A stretch of 64,000 nt of DNA from Odontocerum albicorne (Eukaryota; Arthropoda; Insecta; Trichoptera; Odontoceridae): NCBI GenBank assembly GCA_949825065.1, contig OX463862.1, forward strand, positions 20,937,071 to 21,001,070, in the 5' to 3' direction. A program made the translations under genes and the position numbers. The stretch's first letter is position 1, and each line of letters begins with the position of its first letter. The notes below the pieces were generated by a model, which saw nothing but the letters and a program-made list of their open reading frames with translations, did no database searches and was not told the DNA's origin. Shown piece after piece: positions 63,240 to 64,000 of this stretch.

Positions 63240-64000
63240 GCTAATAAATAAGAGTGGTATTGAGCAATGAACTCTTAAACATGATCCCCCAGGAGTTGTG
63301 TTTAGCAATCAACTCTTAAACCTGATACTCGTTGTGTTGAGCAATCAACTCTTAAATCTGCTTCCCGTTGAGTTGTGTTGAGCAGTCAGATTCTAAACTT
63401 GATCCTTATTGAGCAATCAACTTTTAAATCTGATCCCCATTGAATTCTGTTAAATAATCAACTCTTAAACCTCTACCGTTGAGTTGTGTTGAGCAATCAA
63501 CTTTTAAACCTGGTCCCCGTTGACTTATGTAGATAAATCAACTCTTAACAATACACAGTGAGCGAATAGTTCCAAAAAACGCCTTATTCATATTTGTCTG
63601 AATTGTGTGGAGTGATCAATCAACTCTTAACCTGAACTCAGTTGATCTGTATTGACCAGTAAACTCTTCAAGTAATACACAGAAAGTAAATAATTCTGAA
63701 AAAAACGTCTTATCCGTGTTGTTCTTGATTGTGTGGAGTGAGCAATCAACTCTTAACCTGACTCAGTTGATCTGTATTGACCAGCAAACTTTTCAAGTAA
63801 TAGAGAGAAAGTAAATTATTCTGAAAAAAAAAACGTCGTATCCGTGTTGTTCTTGATTGTGTGGAGTGAGCAATCAACTCTTAACCTGACTCAGTTGATC
63901 TGTATTGACCAGTAAACTCTTCAAGTAATACACAGAAAGTAAATGATTCTGAAAAAAAGACGTCTTATCCGTGTTGTTGTTGATTGTGTGGAGTGAGCAA
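63240..64000. repeat. Minisatellite with higher-order structure, runs off the window
   Basis: The left part (63265-63560) has units of about 43 bp with GAGCAATCAACTCTTAAACC and TGATCCCCGTTGAGTTGTGT. From about 63590 a longer unit of about 125-130 bp takes over: GTGTGGAGTGAGCAATCAAC, CTGACTCAGTTGATCTGTAT and GACCAGTAAACTCTTCAAGT, then a CTGAAAAAAACGTCTTATCC end. About three copies are seen before the edge. Confidence 0.92.

Overview
The window looks like a gene-poor, AT-rich stretch of an animal nuclear genome, most likely an arthropod and probably an insect. That placement is inference. It rests on the repeat mix: mariner/Tc1 transposases, an RTE-type LINE of the kind common in insects, CR1/Jockey-like LINE ends finishing in AATAAATAAATA, tRNA-derived SINEs, hAT-type elements and abundant minisatellites. 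I found no convincing host protein-coding gene, no rRNA gene and no genuine tRNA gene. There is no bacterial gene organisation. Most open frames of 60-120 codons are chance frames in AT-rich DNA or frames running through tandem repeats.

The content is almost entirely transposable-element debris and tandem repeats. Dispersed families are named here for cross-reference. Z is a roughly 430 bp repeat ending in a GGGTTCGAATTCC-like box followed by (A)TAGCGCCCTTG. Y is a roughly 200-250 bp repeat containing ATGAGATGAGCCC. V is a fold-back element with GTGGAATAAACAGTGTTTGA. SINE1 and SINE2 have tRNA-like heads. RT-A is a LINE represented only by its reverse-transcriptase C-terminus and 3' end, in 5 plus-strand and 8 minus-strand fragments. 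Several mariner lineages survive as N-terminal or C-terminal halves.

Layout. 0-5.5 kb: Z, V, mariner halves, a 0.3 kb tandem duplication and a CR1-like LINE end. 5.8-9.2 kb: SINE1/SINE2, Y, V and a solo LTR. 9.7-12.3 kb: a hAT element with a perfect 8 bp target duplication, a TTAA-flanked MITE and a second solo LTR. 12.5-18.4 kb: RT-A, mariner halves, Z copies. 18.6-20.8 kb: three successive minisatellites of 41, 42 and 79 bp; the last is an expansion of the end of a Z copy. 21-28.8 kb: Y pairs, SINE1, and RT-A broken by a Tc1/mariner-like insertion. 28.8-30.6 kb: a hAT element carrying a 125 bp array. 31-37.3 kb: RT-A ends, a long inverted repeat, and V next to a perfect histone-type 3' stem-loop. 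37.5-48 kb: SINEs, GC-rich hAT-like DNA, an interspersed 38 bp array of 1.6 kb, mariner, and a 40 bp array. 49-56 kb: a long hairpin, Z copies, a 92 bp array and RTE pieces. 56.6-57.9 kb: the longest coding remnant (233 codons of RTE reverse transcriptase) between two (TA)n tracts. 58-64 kb: RT-A, mariner, a 53 bp array inside an RT-A copy, a 40 bp array split by a Tc1-like insertion, and a final array running off the edge.

No gene network is visible. The recurring themes are tandem arrays born inside transposon copies, nested insertions, inverted-repeat elements, and a SINE that seems to share its 3' tail with a resident LINE. Repeat-copy boundaries are by-eye estimates, usually good to about 10-30 bp, except where a terminal repeat or target duplication fixes them.
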